DNA of 64,000 bases from Morella rubra (Eukaryota > Streptophyta > Magnoliopsida > Fagales > Myricaceae): assembly GCA_003952965.2 (NCBI GenBank), contig RXIC02000114.1:1-64000 (forward strand). The letters run 5' to 3'. The translations under genes were made by a program, and so were the position numbers. This document shows, piece by piece, positions 1-11,421 of this stretch. The notes under the pieces are model-generated. The model did not search any database. It was not told the DNA's origin and saw only the letters and a program-made list of their open reading frames with translations. Every line of letters starts with the position of its first letter. Position 1 is the stretch's first letter.

Positions 1-745
1 CATGTCTTGACAAAGAAATGGGCAACAGGAAAATGGGAAACATATAACATGACTTTCAGTCATGAGGGATCTAAAAGTCAATTCCCCATACGTCAACCCG
101 CGGTTTCTCCTCTGGGTTCTCTTCGAACCCAGATTCCCAATATCAGCTCCTATCAACTGTTGCCGTCTTACCAAGCTTCTAACCAGTCTTCTCCCCAATT
201 TATTGCAGTAACAAACTGATGAAGAAACAGTGAGGTCTCCCACCTTAGTTGCCGAACTCAACATTGAGGTCTTGGTTACATTCCCACGACTGATATGAAG
301 ACAGAAAAATGGAATTTGTAGGTGGCTCAGATTCAAACGGCAAAAGCTACAAATTCCACCGATCACATCAAAATTATATTCGCATGTAATTTATATCTTC
401 ATCCGTTCAAACCCTCTATGCATTAAAAAAAATAGCATTTACCATTATAGACAGCTCATGATCACACATCACAAATGAACTGTATTTGCTAAAACACCAA
501 ACGCATTACACTGATGAACAGAAATAATTGAGTGAAACCGTGACAAACAGAATAAAATATACCAATAACTTATCTGAAAGGTTCATGTCCAAATAATCAG
601 AACAAGTTGAGCTACAGAATCGAAGTTAAAGATCAACATCTCTTGGCTGCCTGAAGTAGGGAGATAGGGTGCCATTTGATTGTGAACATGGAAAGAATGA
701 GGCAGGAAAAGAAGAAGAGAGGCCATACTGTTGAGCAGAGCATCA
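1..745. other. 3' flank of the left GET3a copy
   Basis: This is the downstream flank of the left GET3a gene, probably containing its 3' UTR near the stop codon. It is mirrored at 7289-8033. I see no other gene in it; the open frames here have no recognisable domains. Confidence 0.5.
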
Positions 746-3700
746 TCAGACCTTTTGCTTTCCTTTTCTAAGTCTTTCTAGTTCTGCTTCAGCATCTTTC
801 AACCGCTGCCTTAGCGTGTATACTCTTCGCTCCAGCTCTTCCACTGTGCCTTTACTGGTGGAAGGTTGATATGGAGACAGAAAATGAGGTGAAAATGCTT
901 TCAAAGCTTCAACGCCAGTAACCTATGGAAGCAACAACTGGCTCGTCAAATGGGTTGACATTAGTAGGTAAAAATAATTTGTTTATACACCATCAAGACT
1001 GAAAAATTTCAGATTATGTTAACAGCTTGGTGTGAGGATTAAAAGATAATTCAGCAATTTCGGATAAGACATCCTGAAGCAGAAACCAAGAAATGTAAAA
1101 GAAAAAAAAAATAGCAAGCAACGCTAGGAGTAATTTGCAGAAAACATCCACAGGAACGATACTGCTCAAATGACGAGAACCGTAGGTGACCGGCTCACAA
1201 AGCATCTTTCCACAAGTTTGAGTCTCAAATAATACGGTATTAATCACAACATTCCTATACTCAGCAAGATTGACGACTTATTGGAATATACCTGGTAAGG
1301 TCATGTTTGCAAACCAAAAATTTTCTCCATTCCAAAATTTTGGTTTGCAAACATAACTAACTTAAAAATTTTAGTAAAAAATAAAAATAAAAATAAATAA
1401 CTTCAAAATAATCTCTTTCCCCATAAATCATTTTTTCCCATTACAATCAAGATAAAAAAATTGCACTCAAATCATCTCTCTCTTCACTTTTCACCAACTC
1501 CCATAAAATTCTACTTTTTCACACCACTTTCTCTCAAAATCAAATAAAACTCTAATCCACCTCAATTTTTACAACATTCCCAAATTTCCATAAAATTTTG
1601 GTTTCCAAACATGGCAAAAGTAAGATTGGTCAATGTATGTCAAGTGAAGAGAGGATTTCAAATTAAGATTTTAATTCTAACGATTCAAAAAAATATTTTG
1701 GGGAGGTGTAATTTACCTCTTGTGGCAGCAATGGGAGCTTGGTGATGTGAAAATCATCATACAACATGTAGAACTGGTCAAGGTACTTCTGTTGCATCCG
1801 CATTCTAGCTTTGAGTAAAGTGGACTCTGCATCTACAATAAGACAGACCAACGGGTATACAACTTTTATTCTCAGCCAAAAGACATTCCAAGGGCAAAAG
1901 AAGCATGAGAACATGTAAACTCACCTTCTTCATCATAAAGCACTTGGTTGATGATAATATTGTGCGTATCTATCTCAAACTTGGAGAGTTCCTGGACCAG
2001 TCTCTCAGTTTCATAAAGAGAGAGAAACTCTGGAATGCAAACACAGACAAAGGTTGTCAAGTCCTGCCAACACAGAAATGCAAGTGCATTAAGAAATTTA
2101 AGTCTAAAAATGACACAGCATAAGGTTAATCTTAACGTCATTGCAACACTAAAATCCTAGGCATTTGAGCAAGATAATAGCAACCAAAATGATTATCAAT
2201 TAAAGAGAAGCAAAAGGGAGTATGAAAGGGGCAATCGTACTGGGTCTTTGAATTGCTTATTAACTTGTTCAATCACATCTTTCATGCCTTCAAGCCTTCC
2301 CAGTATTGCATCCTCACCAAATTCCTCATCAACACCAAAGAGGCGGGTCATCTGCCATGAAAAATTTCAAAGCTTACCATTAGCTCGTTGAAGATGCCCA
2401 TCAAAGAGTATGTCCTCAGAGATTACATTAGAATAAGAGTCAAAATGTAAGGCAACAAGGAGATACATTAGGTACAGCTTGCAACATCTGATGATATCAG
2501 TCGCAAAGACACTATTAATGCCTCCAAACCTGCTAAGATCCTATGAGTATGCTCTACAATAAAAGAAACAAACCTGACTGATTATGCCACCGAATTTACT
2601 TTTCAAGGACATCATCTTTGTGAGGCCCTTTTCTAAAGTTGATGGAAATTGCAATAACCGCAGTGTATGGCCAGTTGGGGCAGTGTCAAATACTATGACA
2701 GAATAATCCATTGTTTGCACTAATCTGCAAGAAAATTCATGCTAATAAAGTCAAAACAATATCTCGTAAGAAAACTTATTTTGATAAATAACATCTGAAG
2801 TACACTCTATAAAAATATTATATACAACTAGGTATTGGTAACACAGTCAATCCCTGTTCTCCTTAACAAAGTCTAGAATGGCGACCTGATGAATTATGAG
2901 GGTTCTATATAATCAAATAGATGGAAACCAGATCTTACTTCAGCATCTCTGCGAAGCTCATAGCCTCATCAATTCCCGGAATTGCATTGGCTAGTTCAGA
3001 AAACAAACTGTCCATTCCCTCGGCGTTGGTCACATCCTCACTTTCAACATTAGGATCCACCTCCTTCAAAAGATCACACCAAAAAACATTTGACAAAATG
3101 ACTAGCATGAATAATACATGATAATTCAAGGAAAATGCCATTTTTCGAAGATATAGAACTCTATAGGAGCAGGCCCTTTAACACCACGAGATAATGAAAG
3201 GCAAAGTTTCTATAAATCGTGAAAAGAACTAAAGCAAAAGAGGAAAATCTTGAACTGCTATTCCCAAAGTCATCAAGTAAAACCGCAATCTTGCCAAATC
3301 AAAGATGTTATTCACCCAAAGAAAACGAACTCAAGATAGGATATCCCCCAAATTCACCAAAAACTCTGAATTTTCAATGTAAAATGATTGGACCACCCGG
3401 GAAACACCAAACGACAAAAAATTCACCGACAAAATAAGAAAAAGCCCGGAAACCCTTAAAGAGGAAAATTTGTAGAAAGAGGCAAAAATATAACTATAAT
3501 TATGAATCCAAAGAGCGTACCATAGCATAGAGATTGGAAAACCCATTAACCAAAGTGGGTGTCTTGGTGAATCGTTGCTGAAAGGCATCGCTGAGATTGT
3601 GAGCAGGGTCAGTGGATATGATCAAAACAGAGGAGCGAACCCTAGAGAGAAGGATCGAGATGATGGAGCTACAGGTGGTCTTTCCCACGCCCCCTTTGCC

Positions 3701-3775
3701 TCCCACAAAGACCCACTTGAGAGACTCTTGGTCCAGTATGTTCTGCAGTGTTCCTTCTGGTACATCTGTAGCCAT
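746..3775 (-). CDS. GET3A: GET3a-like tail-anchored protein targeting ATPase (intact copy)
   Basis: This is the cytosolic ATPase of the GET pathway, which carries tail-anchored membrane proteins to the ER receptor. Seven exons read from the minus strand: 3521-3775, 2939-3063, 2574-2724, 2241-2351, 1925-2063, 1717-1832 and 746-922. Together they give 357 residues, close to Arabidopsis GET3a. The ATG at 3775 was chosen because family proteins begin there (MATDVPE), although the frame stays open upstream to 3868. Visible motifs are the deviant Walker [11 protein letters not shown] (residues 25-34), the switch I region [10 protein letters not shown] (54-63), [34 protein letters not shown] and QQKYLDQFY. 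The zinc-binding CxxC of fungal and animal Get3 is not seen before QQKYLDQ. The gene lies head to head with its mirror copy. Confidence 0.92.
1302..1613. mobile_element. MITE-like element in GET3a intron 6 (left arm)
   Basis: This AT-rich element of about 312 bp lies in the last GET3a intron. Its ends are inverted repeats of about 22 bp (CATGTTTGCAAACCAAAA against CATGTTTGGAAACCAAAA) with one mismatch. One end also folds back on itself: a second inverted copy of the terminal motif follows within about 35 bp, making a strong hairpin. No coding capacity is seen, and I could not fix a target-site duplication. It is probably a non-autonomous DNA transposon. Confidence 0.55.
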
Positions 3776-3917
3776 ATCCACCGCTTTCTTCAGCTGCTTT
3801 TGTTTCTCTCTCTCAAACAACTGGAACCCAGAAATTCTGAGAGAGCGAGAGAGAGATTTGAGTATCACTGGAAACAGAGTACAGATCGAACCCAGGCAGT
3901 CTGAAGTTCCGGTTATT

Positions 3918-4120
3918 AGTTTGTGAACCGGCGCAGGCTTAAGGGCAGCGCGCTAATATGCGCGGGGAGGGCGTAAGGGCAGTGCGCGCGCGTTACTGTT
4001 GTTGGGCGTCGACGGGAACCAAGCTGCCTCCTGGCTAAACTATTTCGTTTGGATTCGTATCGAATAGTTGAGGACGCATTCCGTAAACTAGCTTTAAAAA
4101 ACCTACCCTAGTTATCCGAA
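3918..4120. other. Unique spacer at the palindrome centre; shared GET3a promoter region
   Basis: This 203 bp stretch separates the two arms and is not itself palindromic. Its left half is GC-rich with CG-rich runs (GCGCGCGCG) and its right half is AT-richer. Both GET3a starts lie about 142 bp inside the arms, so the spacer would have to serve as a bidirectional promoter if both copies are real. I see no clear TATA box. Confidence 0.6.
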
Positions 4121-4262
4121 AATAACCGGAACTTCAGACTGCCTGGGTTCGATCTGTACTCTGTTTCCAGTGATACTCAAATCTCTCTCTCGCTCTCTCA
4201 GAATTTCTGGGTTCCAGTTGTTTGAGAGAGAGAAACAAAAGCAGCTGAAGAAAGCGGTGGAT

Positions 4263-7200
4263 ATGGCTACAGATGTACCAGAAGGAACACTGCAGAACAT
4301 ACTGGACCAAGAGTCTCTCAAGTGGGTCTTTGTGGGAGGCAAAGGGGGCGTGGGAAAGACCACCTGTAGCTCCATCATCTCGATCCTTCTCTCTAGGGTT
4401 CGCTCCTCTGTTTGATCATATCCACTGACCCTGCTCACAATCTCAGCGATGCCTTTCAGCAACGATTCACCAAGACACCCACTTTGGTTAATGGGTTTTC
4501 CAATCTCTATGCTATGGTACGCTCTTTGGATTCATAATTATAGTTATATTTTTGCCTCTTTCTACAAATTTTCCTCTTTAAGGGGGCTTTTTCTTATTTT
4601 GTCGGTGAATTTTTTGTCGTTTGGTGTTTCCCGGGTGGTCCAATCATTTTACATTGAAAATTCAGAGTTTTTGGTGAATTTGGGGGATATCCTATCTTGA
4701 GTTCGTTTTCTTTGGGTGAATAACATCTTTGATTTGGCAAGATTGCGGTTTTACTTGATGACTTTGGGAATAGCAGTTCAAGATTTTCCTCTTTTGCTTT
4801 AGTTCTTTTCACGATTTATAGAAACTTTGCCTTTCATTATCTCGTGGTGTTAAAGGGCCTGCTCCTATAGAGTTCTATATCTTCGAAAAATGGCATTTTC
4901 CTTGAATTATCATGTATTATTCATGCTAGTCATTTTGTCAAATGTTTTTTGGTGTGATCTTTTGAAGGAGGTGGATCCTAATGTTGAAAGTGAGGATGTG
5001 ACCAACGCCGAGGGAATGGACAGTTTGTTTTCTGAACTAGCCAATGCAATTCCGGGAATTGATGAGGCTATGAGCTTCGCAGAGATGCTGAAGTAAGATC
5101 TGGTTTCCATCTATTTGATTATATAGAACCCTCATAATTCATCAGGTCGCCATTCTAGACTTTGTTAAGGAGAACAGGGATTGACTGTGTTACCAATACC
5201 TAGTTGTATATAATATTTTTATAGAGTGTACTTCAGATGTTATTTATCAAAATAAGTTTTCTTACGAGATATTGTTTTGACTTTATTAGCATGAATTTTC
5301 TTGCAGATTAGTGCAAACAATGGATTATTCTGTCATAGTATTTGACACTGCCCCAACTGGCCATACACTGCGGTTATTGCAATTTCCATCAACTTTAGAA
5401 AAGGGCCTCACAAAGATGATGTCCTTGAAAAGTAAATTCGGTGGCATAATCAGTCAGGTTTGTTTCTTTTATTGTAGAGCATACTCATAGGATCTTAGCA
5501 GGTTTGGAGGCATTAATAGTGTCTTTGCGACTGATATCATCAGATGTTGCAAGCTGTACCTAATGTATCTCCTTGTTGCCTTACATTTTGACTCTTATTC
5601 TAATGTAATCTCTGAGGACATACTCTTTGATGGGCATCTTCAACGAGCTAATGGTAAGCTTTGAAATTTTTCATGGCAGATGACCCGCCTCTTTGGTGTT
5701 GATGAGGAATTTGGTGAGGATGCAATACTGGGAAGGCTTGAAGGCATGAAAGATGTGATTGAACAAGTTAATAAGCAATTCAAAGACCCAGTACGATTGC
5801 CCCTTTCATACTCCCTTTTGCTTCTCTTTAATTGATAATCATTTTGGTTGCTATTATCTTGCTCAAATGCCTAGGATTTTAGTGTTGCAATGACGTTAAG
5901 ATTAACCTTATGCTGTGTCATTTTTAGACTTAAATTTCTTAATGCACTTGCATTTCTGTGTTGGCAGGACTTGACAACCTTTGTCTGTGTTTGCATTCCA
6001 GAGTTTCTCTCTCTTTATGAAACTGAGAGACTGGTCCAGGAACTCTCCAAGTTTGAGATAGATACGCACAATATTATCATCAACCAAGTGCTTTATGATG
6101 AAGAAGGTGAGTTTACATGTTCTCATGCTTCTTTTGCCCTTGGAATGTCTTTTGGCTGAGAATAAAAGTTGTATACCCGTTGGTCTGTCTTATTGTAGAT
6201 GCAGAGTCCACTTTACTCAAAGCTAGAATGCGGATGCAACAGAAGTACCTTGACCAGTTCTACATGTTGTATGATGATTTTCACATCACCAAGCTCCCAT
6301 TGCTGCCACAAGAGGTAAATTACACCTCCCCAAAATATTTTTTTGAATCGTTAGAATTAAAATCTTAATTTGAAATCCTCTCTTCACTTGACATACATTG
6401 ACCAATCTTACTTTTGCCATGTTTGGAAACCAAAATTTTATGGAAATTTTGGGAATGTTGTAAAAATTGAGGTGGATTAGAGTTTTATTTGATTTTGAGA
6501 GAAAGTGGTGTGAAAAAGTAGAATTTTATGGGAGTTGGTGAAAAAGTGAAGAGAGAGATGATTTGAGTGCAATTTTTTTATCTTGATTGTAATGGGAAAA
6601 AATGATTTATGGGGAAAGAGATTATTTTGAAGTTATTTATTTTTATTTTTATTTTTTACTAAAATTTTTAAGTTAGTTATGTTTGCAAACCAAAATTTTG
6701 GAAATGGAGAAAATTTTTGGTTTGCAAACATGACCTTACCAGGTATATTCCAATAAGTCGTCAATCTTGCTGAGTATAGGAATGTTGTGATTAATACCGT
6801 ATTATTTGAGACTCAAACTTGTGGAAAGATGCTTTGTGAGCCGGTCACCTACGGTTCTCGTCATTTGAGCAGTATCGTTCCTGTGGATGTTTTCTGCAAA
6901 TTACTCCTAGCGTTGCTTGCTATTTTTTTTTTCTTTTACATTTCTTGGTTTCTGCTTCAGGATGTCTTATCCGAAATTGCTGAATTATCTTTTAATCCTC
7001 ACACCAAGCTGTTAACATAATCTGAAATTTTTCAGTCTTGATGGTGTATAAACAAATTATTTTTACCTACTAATGTCAACCCATTTGACGAGCCAGTTGT
7101 TGCTTCCATAGGTTACTGGCGTTGAAGCTTTGAAAGCATTTTCACCTCATTTTCTGTCTCCATATCAACCTTCCACCAGTAAAGGCACAGTGGAAGAGCT

Positions 7201-7288
7201 GGAGCGAAGAGTATACACGCTAAGGCAGCGGTTGAAAGATGCTGAAGCAGAACTAGAAAGACTTAGAAAAGGAAAGCAAAAGGTCTGA
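4263..7288 (+). CDS. GET3A: GET3a-like ATPase, second copy with an exon 1 frameshift
   Basis: This is the mirror copy of the gene at 746-3775, with the same seven-exon layout: 4263-4516, 4968-5092, 5307-5457, 5680-5790, 5968-6106, 6199-6314 and 7112-7288. All later exons read open in the expected frame. Exon 1 is one base shorter than in the other copy: a run of four T becomes three just after LLSRVRSSV, which puts a stop directly after residue 50 and cuts the protein after the P-loop. It is therefore either a young pseudogene or a homopolymer sequencing error. A late start could only give a protein lacking the nucleotide-binding loop. The head-to-head layout means both copies would fire from the same 0.5 kb. 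Confidence 0.8.
6418..6732. mobile_element. MITE-like element in GET3a intron 6 (right arm)
   Basis: This is the mirror copy of the element at 1302-1613, three bases longer because of single-base homopolymer differences. The same terminal inverted repeats and terminal hairpin are present, so the insertion predates the inverted duplication. Confidence 0.55.
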
Positions 7289-8456
7289 TGATGCTCTGCT
7301 CAACAGTATGGCCTCTCTTCTTCTTTTCCTGCCTCATTCTTTCCATGTTCACAATCAAATGGCACCCTATCTCCCTACTTCAGGCAGCCAAGAGATGTTG
7401 ATCTTTAACTTCGATTCTGTAGCTCAACTTGTTCTGATTATTTGGACATGAACCTTTCAGATAAGTTATTGGTATATTTTATTCTGTTTGTCACGGTTTC
7501 ACTCAATTATTTCTGTTCATCAGTGTAATGCGTTTGGTGTTTTAGCAAATACAGTTCATTTGTGATGTGTGATCATGAGCTGTCTATAATGGTAAATGCT
7601 ATTTTTTTTAATGCATAGAGGGTTTGAACGGATGAAGATATAAATTACATGCGAATATAATTTTGATGTGATCGGTGGAATTTGTAGCTTTTGCCGTTTG
7701 AATCTGAGCCACCTACAAATTCCATTTTTCTGTCTTCATATCAGTCGTGGGAATGTAACCAAGACCTCAATGTTGAGTTCGGCAACTAAGGTGGGAGACC
7801 TCACTGTTTCTTCATCAGTTTGTTACTGCAATAAATTGGGGAGAAGACTGGTTAGAAGCTTGGTAAGACGGCAACAGTTGATAGGAGCTGATATTGGGAA
7901 TCTGGGTTCGAAGAGAACCCAGAGGAGAAACCGCGGGTTGACGTATGGGGAATTGACTTTTAGATCCCTCATGACTGAAAGTCATGTTATATGTTTCCCA
8001 TTTTCCTGTTGCCCATTTCTTTGTCAAGACATGGGTTACTTTTGATTATTGGACCTGGAATCCTTCTGCCTATGGATGTTCTTCCCCCCCCCCCCCCCCC
8101 CCCCTGTTTTTTTTATAGAATAAACGAATTGCTACCATAACAAAATAAGAAAGGTTTAAATTTTAAAGGAAACGGTGGCTGATTACAGGAGACGAGAGCG
8201 ATATAGCCATGGGAATATAAATCATTGAATTTATTATCCAGGAGAAACGACTTATTTATAGATTGATATATACTGTTTCTTTTATTATAACCATTAGTAT
8301 AGTGTGGCTATTTCGAATGGGTCTTTAGTTTGTGATCTTTCACCATTGACCATTCTGCTCATTCTGATTGAATGAGGGCATATGATTTTAGAAAAGCGTG
8401 ATGGCCATTTTGTTTTTTTTAATAAATAAATGTTTTGAAATTGATTTCTAAGCAAC
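7289..8456. other. 3' flank of the right GET3a copy and gap before the tRNA gene
   Basis: The part up to 8033 belongs to the palindrome arm. Beyond it lie a run of 21 C at 8084-8104 followed by T-rich sequence, then AT-rich DNA without any recognisable gene. Confidence 0.5.
8084..8104 (+). repeat. Poly(C) run of 21
   Basis: This uninterrupted run of 21 C is followed by TG and a T run. It sits just outside the palindrome arm and could form an i-motif or, on the other strand, G-quadruplexes. It could also mark an unstable or poorly sequenced spot. Confidence 0.9.
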
Positions 8457-8496
8457 GTTGAGATGGCCGAGTTGGTCTAAGGCGCCAGATTAAGGT

Positions 8497-8529
<33 letters not shown>

Positions 8530-8537
8530 TCTCAACA
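8457..8537 (+). tRNA. tRNA-Leu (anticodon AAG)
   Basis: The 81 nt gene has a seven-pair acceptor stem (GTTGAGA with TCTCAAC) and an A discriminator. The A box region reads TGGCCGAGTTGGTCTAAGG. The anticodon stem is CCAGA/TCTGG with loop TTAAGGT, so the anticodon is AAG. A long class II variable arm follows, then the B box GGGTTCAAATCCC. No intron is seen and the CCA is not encoded, as expected for a nuclear gene. T runs downstream from about 8547 would end polymerase III transcription. Confidence 0.97.
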
Positions 8538-9216
8538 GCAAACACATTTTGTTTTTTTGTTGCCCTTTTTCACCTTGAATAAATGAATGGTAGGGAAGGA
8601 TAATTATTTTGCCTATCGAGTAAAAACTATGGAGATTGGAGCCAAAAACGGAAGGAACTTGGCAAAACAAACAGCTCGTATCCATTCCCCTACCCCTACC
8701 ATTCAAGGTGACTACTCTATTTGACGTTTTGCAAGTTCTTTTTTCTCTTTGTTTTTGTTTTGGGGGAGGGCGGGGATTTGATGGTTTTTGTGTCACAACA
8801 CCGGCTGTCTTCCTATATTATGGTTGTAATGCTTCCTTCAGCAGAATTTACTTCATTCGGCACGGAGCCACAGCGTGTTGGACTCCAAAACTTGAAAAAG
8901 GAATCCATCTCTTATAGGTTTCTATAGTAACTCAAATCTCGGCAGAACTTAAAATAATGTAATCTTTCAAGCTTCAGACAATACCGAGAAAACCTCATTT
9001 TAATCAATCCACTTGTCATCTAGCAAATCGGAAGCGTAAATAGAAATGGGAGATATATACCAAAGATTCAGGTTAATCACTTGCAAAAAGAAACTTGTTA
9101 CTTTCCTGAATGCTTCAATAATCTGTTTAAGAGAACTACAGAGAGAAACGCTAGGATGCTGAACGATATCAATCTCATGATGTCAAATGCATTATCACAG
9201 CACAATCATCTAGATA
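8538..9216. other. Gap between tRNA-Leu and URM1, including the likely URM1 3' UTR
   Basis: I see no gene here. The part next to 9216 is probably the URM1 3' UTR. Two short plus-strand open frames near 8636-8927 show no domain and overlap low-complexity T-rich DNA. Confidence 0.4.
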
Positions 9217-11421
9217 CTATCCCCCATGCAAGGTTGAAATGAAAACCACCACATCCTTCTCTTCTAGGGTTGTATCAAGCTGCCCGCTTAGCTCCCAATC
9301 GCAATCATTCACAAGGACCAGAACACCAGGCCTCCTGCAGGACAACAAAATGGTAAGCTGATAGATCACATCATTCATCGAATGCCTTCATTCAGAATTG
9401 TGTTCTGTTAGTATAAGTGCCCTCTTCTTTCTCCAAATACTCCTGTTTTCCAGCCCACTGATTTTCTCCTCCTTAAAAGCATTATCCGTCACCAATCTAA
9501 ATTACCATTGCATGATCTAGGAGTGAATGTATCTTTAAAATTGAACTTACAAGAAGACGTAAACTTACACAGTATCTCCTTTCATGAACATTTCAGGCCT
9601 CTCCTTGATCAAATTGGTACGAACCCAACCGAGCAAATCTTTCATGGTTAACTGACAAGACGAAGAAAACCATGTTGAATCTGCTTACCACATACATGAT
9701 AAAGCATCTCTCACAGTTTGTGCTTTTCTTGTCCCTTCTGTTAAATGTAGAAATTTTACCTTCTCTGCACCATTTTGCAGCTCAACTTTGACATTATGGA
9801 CCTTTACAGAGTCACACAGAAGCTCTAATCCCCCACTGCCAAGAAATTAAAATTGCATCCCCTCCAGTAAGATGAGGTGTATAGAAAGATTAAAGATGGC
9901 AAACCATGTAGAAGGTAATTATGGAATATGATTAGAAATTGATGTCCAAACATGTTATAATGACCAGGGGCACTAGAGATGCCAAATGAACCTGAACCCG
10001 CCATACTTGGGAGATTTCTCCTAAAAAAATGACTCAATAATAGAGCCAGATCAAAGAACCAACATCTAACTGAGCCAAAAATGTGAATACATGAGTGCAC
10101 CTGCAAAAATCATAAACTACAAGAGTGACTTCAGACCAAGTGCTTCAAAACAGACTATCGAGAGCGATTGATGGAGGAGGTCTCAAAGTCTTTTTTTTCA
10201 ATAATATACTCCCAAATATTGAAACTCTTAGTTTAAAGAATTCACCTTTGTTATTCTCGGAAATTTTCTCAGTAATTGAATGGCGAACATGATAAAGAAA
10301 TTGAAACACAATGTAAAACAAACAGACACAGATTAAGAGACTGGTGCATATTTAAATTTCTTGCAGATATATAGAAACTATGGGGGGAAGTAGGGCACGG
10401 GTAGAGAGAGAGAGAGGAGTTATGTTTAAAACAATGAAACCACACATTTTCTAAACACAAGATCAAGTGTCAAAACCTCATTAACTCCTGTACACAAGAA
10501 TATTCATAAGCATTTTGGATCTCGATCAAGGGTCTAGTCAAGCGTAGATTCAAGCCAGAATCATCTACTTCTTGACTTTAAGACTTCTTAAATTAGCTCA
10601 AAGAGAAAGAGGATAAGCGAGAGGACTTCTGATTTAATAACGTTTTCACAGACCATGGAAGAATTCAAACCCTATAGAACCACAAGCTAGATGACATAAG
10701 CCCTACCTGACTCACTTCAATTGTAGCTCAAGCTTTTAGGATTTCTTGACAAACAACAGAAGCTCTCACCACCCGCAAAAATCACCCATCTTTAAACGAT
10801 TAATCCACCATAATATATGTTTGGGTTTGAGAAGTGGACACCCAAGTGAACTTGAGCTTGAATGCCACTAACCAAGTAGAAGCAATAAGGTTCGCTGGTA
10901 AACTCATGCCACCATATTAGCAAGTGTCGTCATGAACACCTAATGGCTGTATCCGACAGACTTCCAATCAACACATTGAACAAGAAATCATTGATAACCA
11001 TCGTAACAACACAAAGACACCACTTTTAAAGCGCGCCAAACTTCAGCAGATAAAGCCAATGACAGAAATTGAATTACCATAAACATCGAGATATTGAAGA
11101 TAATCACAACAGCACTGTTGGAAGAAAGAAGATCTATCCCTGTCCAACAGGGACTACTATAGCAAAATCATAAAATAAAAGAAAAAAAGGCGCAAAATAT
11201 CCAACAAAACTTTCTACAACCAGGAAAAAAGTTCTAGCAATTTAACGTTTCCAGGAACCCAAAATTTCCGGCGGTTCAAACTCTTCTACACAAAATTAGA
11301 TGTTGAAATCTATAGCTTTTTCAACACATACGTTTAAGTGAGCCAAAACATATCTTTGATTTCACAGAGACTAGTTACAAAGGGAAAAAAGAACCTACCC
11401 GAATTCGAGAGTCAGTTGCAT
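9217..11421 (-). CDS. URM1: Ubiquitin-related modifier 1 (URM1)
   Basis: This is a small ubiquitin-fold sulfur carrier. A MOCS3/Uba4-type enzyme activates it and it donates sulfur for the wobble uridine of cytosolic tRNAs; it can also modify proteins. Four exons read from the minus strand: 11399-11421, 9760-9835, 9569-9651 and 9217-9334. They encode 99 residues, the usual size. The sequence begins [20 protein letters not shown], continues through [20 protein letters not shown] and [17 protein letters not shown], and ends with the obligatory diglycine (STLHGG). Intron 1 is about 1.56 kb and holds nothing recognisable. The gene starts head to head with PEX16. Confidence 0.95.

Larger units (their letters stand above)
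1..3917 (+). repeat. Left arm of a 3.9 kb near-perfect palindrome
   Basis: This arm is the reverse complement of 4121-8033. It begins at the window edge, so it may extend further left. It carries a whole GET3a gene with introns, about 140 bp of 5' flank and about 745 bp of 3' flank. By eye the arms differ only by small indels: one base in exon 1, six bases in intron 1 and three single bases in homopolymers inside an intronic MITE-like element. I saw no substitutions. Such identity across introns means a very recent inverted duplication, or an assembly join of two haplotypes or of one molecule read twice. Confidence 0.93.
4121..8033 (+). repeat. Right arm of the 3.9 kb near-perfect palindrome
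   Basis: This arm mirrors 1-3917. Paired coordinates sum to 8038 near the centre, 8031 through the middle and 8034 at the outer end, which maps the few indels. The arm ends cleanly at 8033 as far as can be judged, because the partner of 8034 would lie outside the window. Confidence 0.93.

Noticed and set aside
3575-3926. Open frames on the plus strand opposite GET3a exon 1 (and their mirror images at 4112-4462)
   Set aside because: They are antisense shadows of the conserved P-loop exon, appear in both arms only because the arms are copies, and show no family features.
8419-8796. 125-codon minus-strand frame overlapping tRNA-Leu
   Set aside because: It runs through the tRNA gene; reading RVGFEPTPFRTRT is the usual antisense translation of a tRNA.
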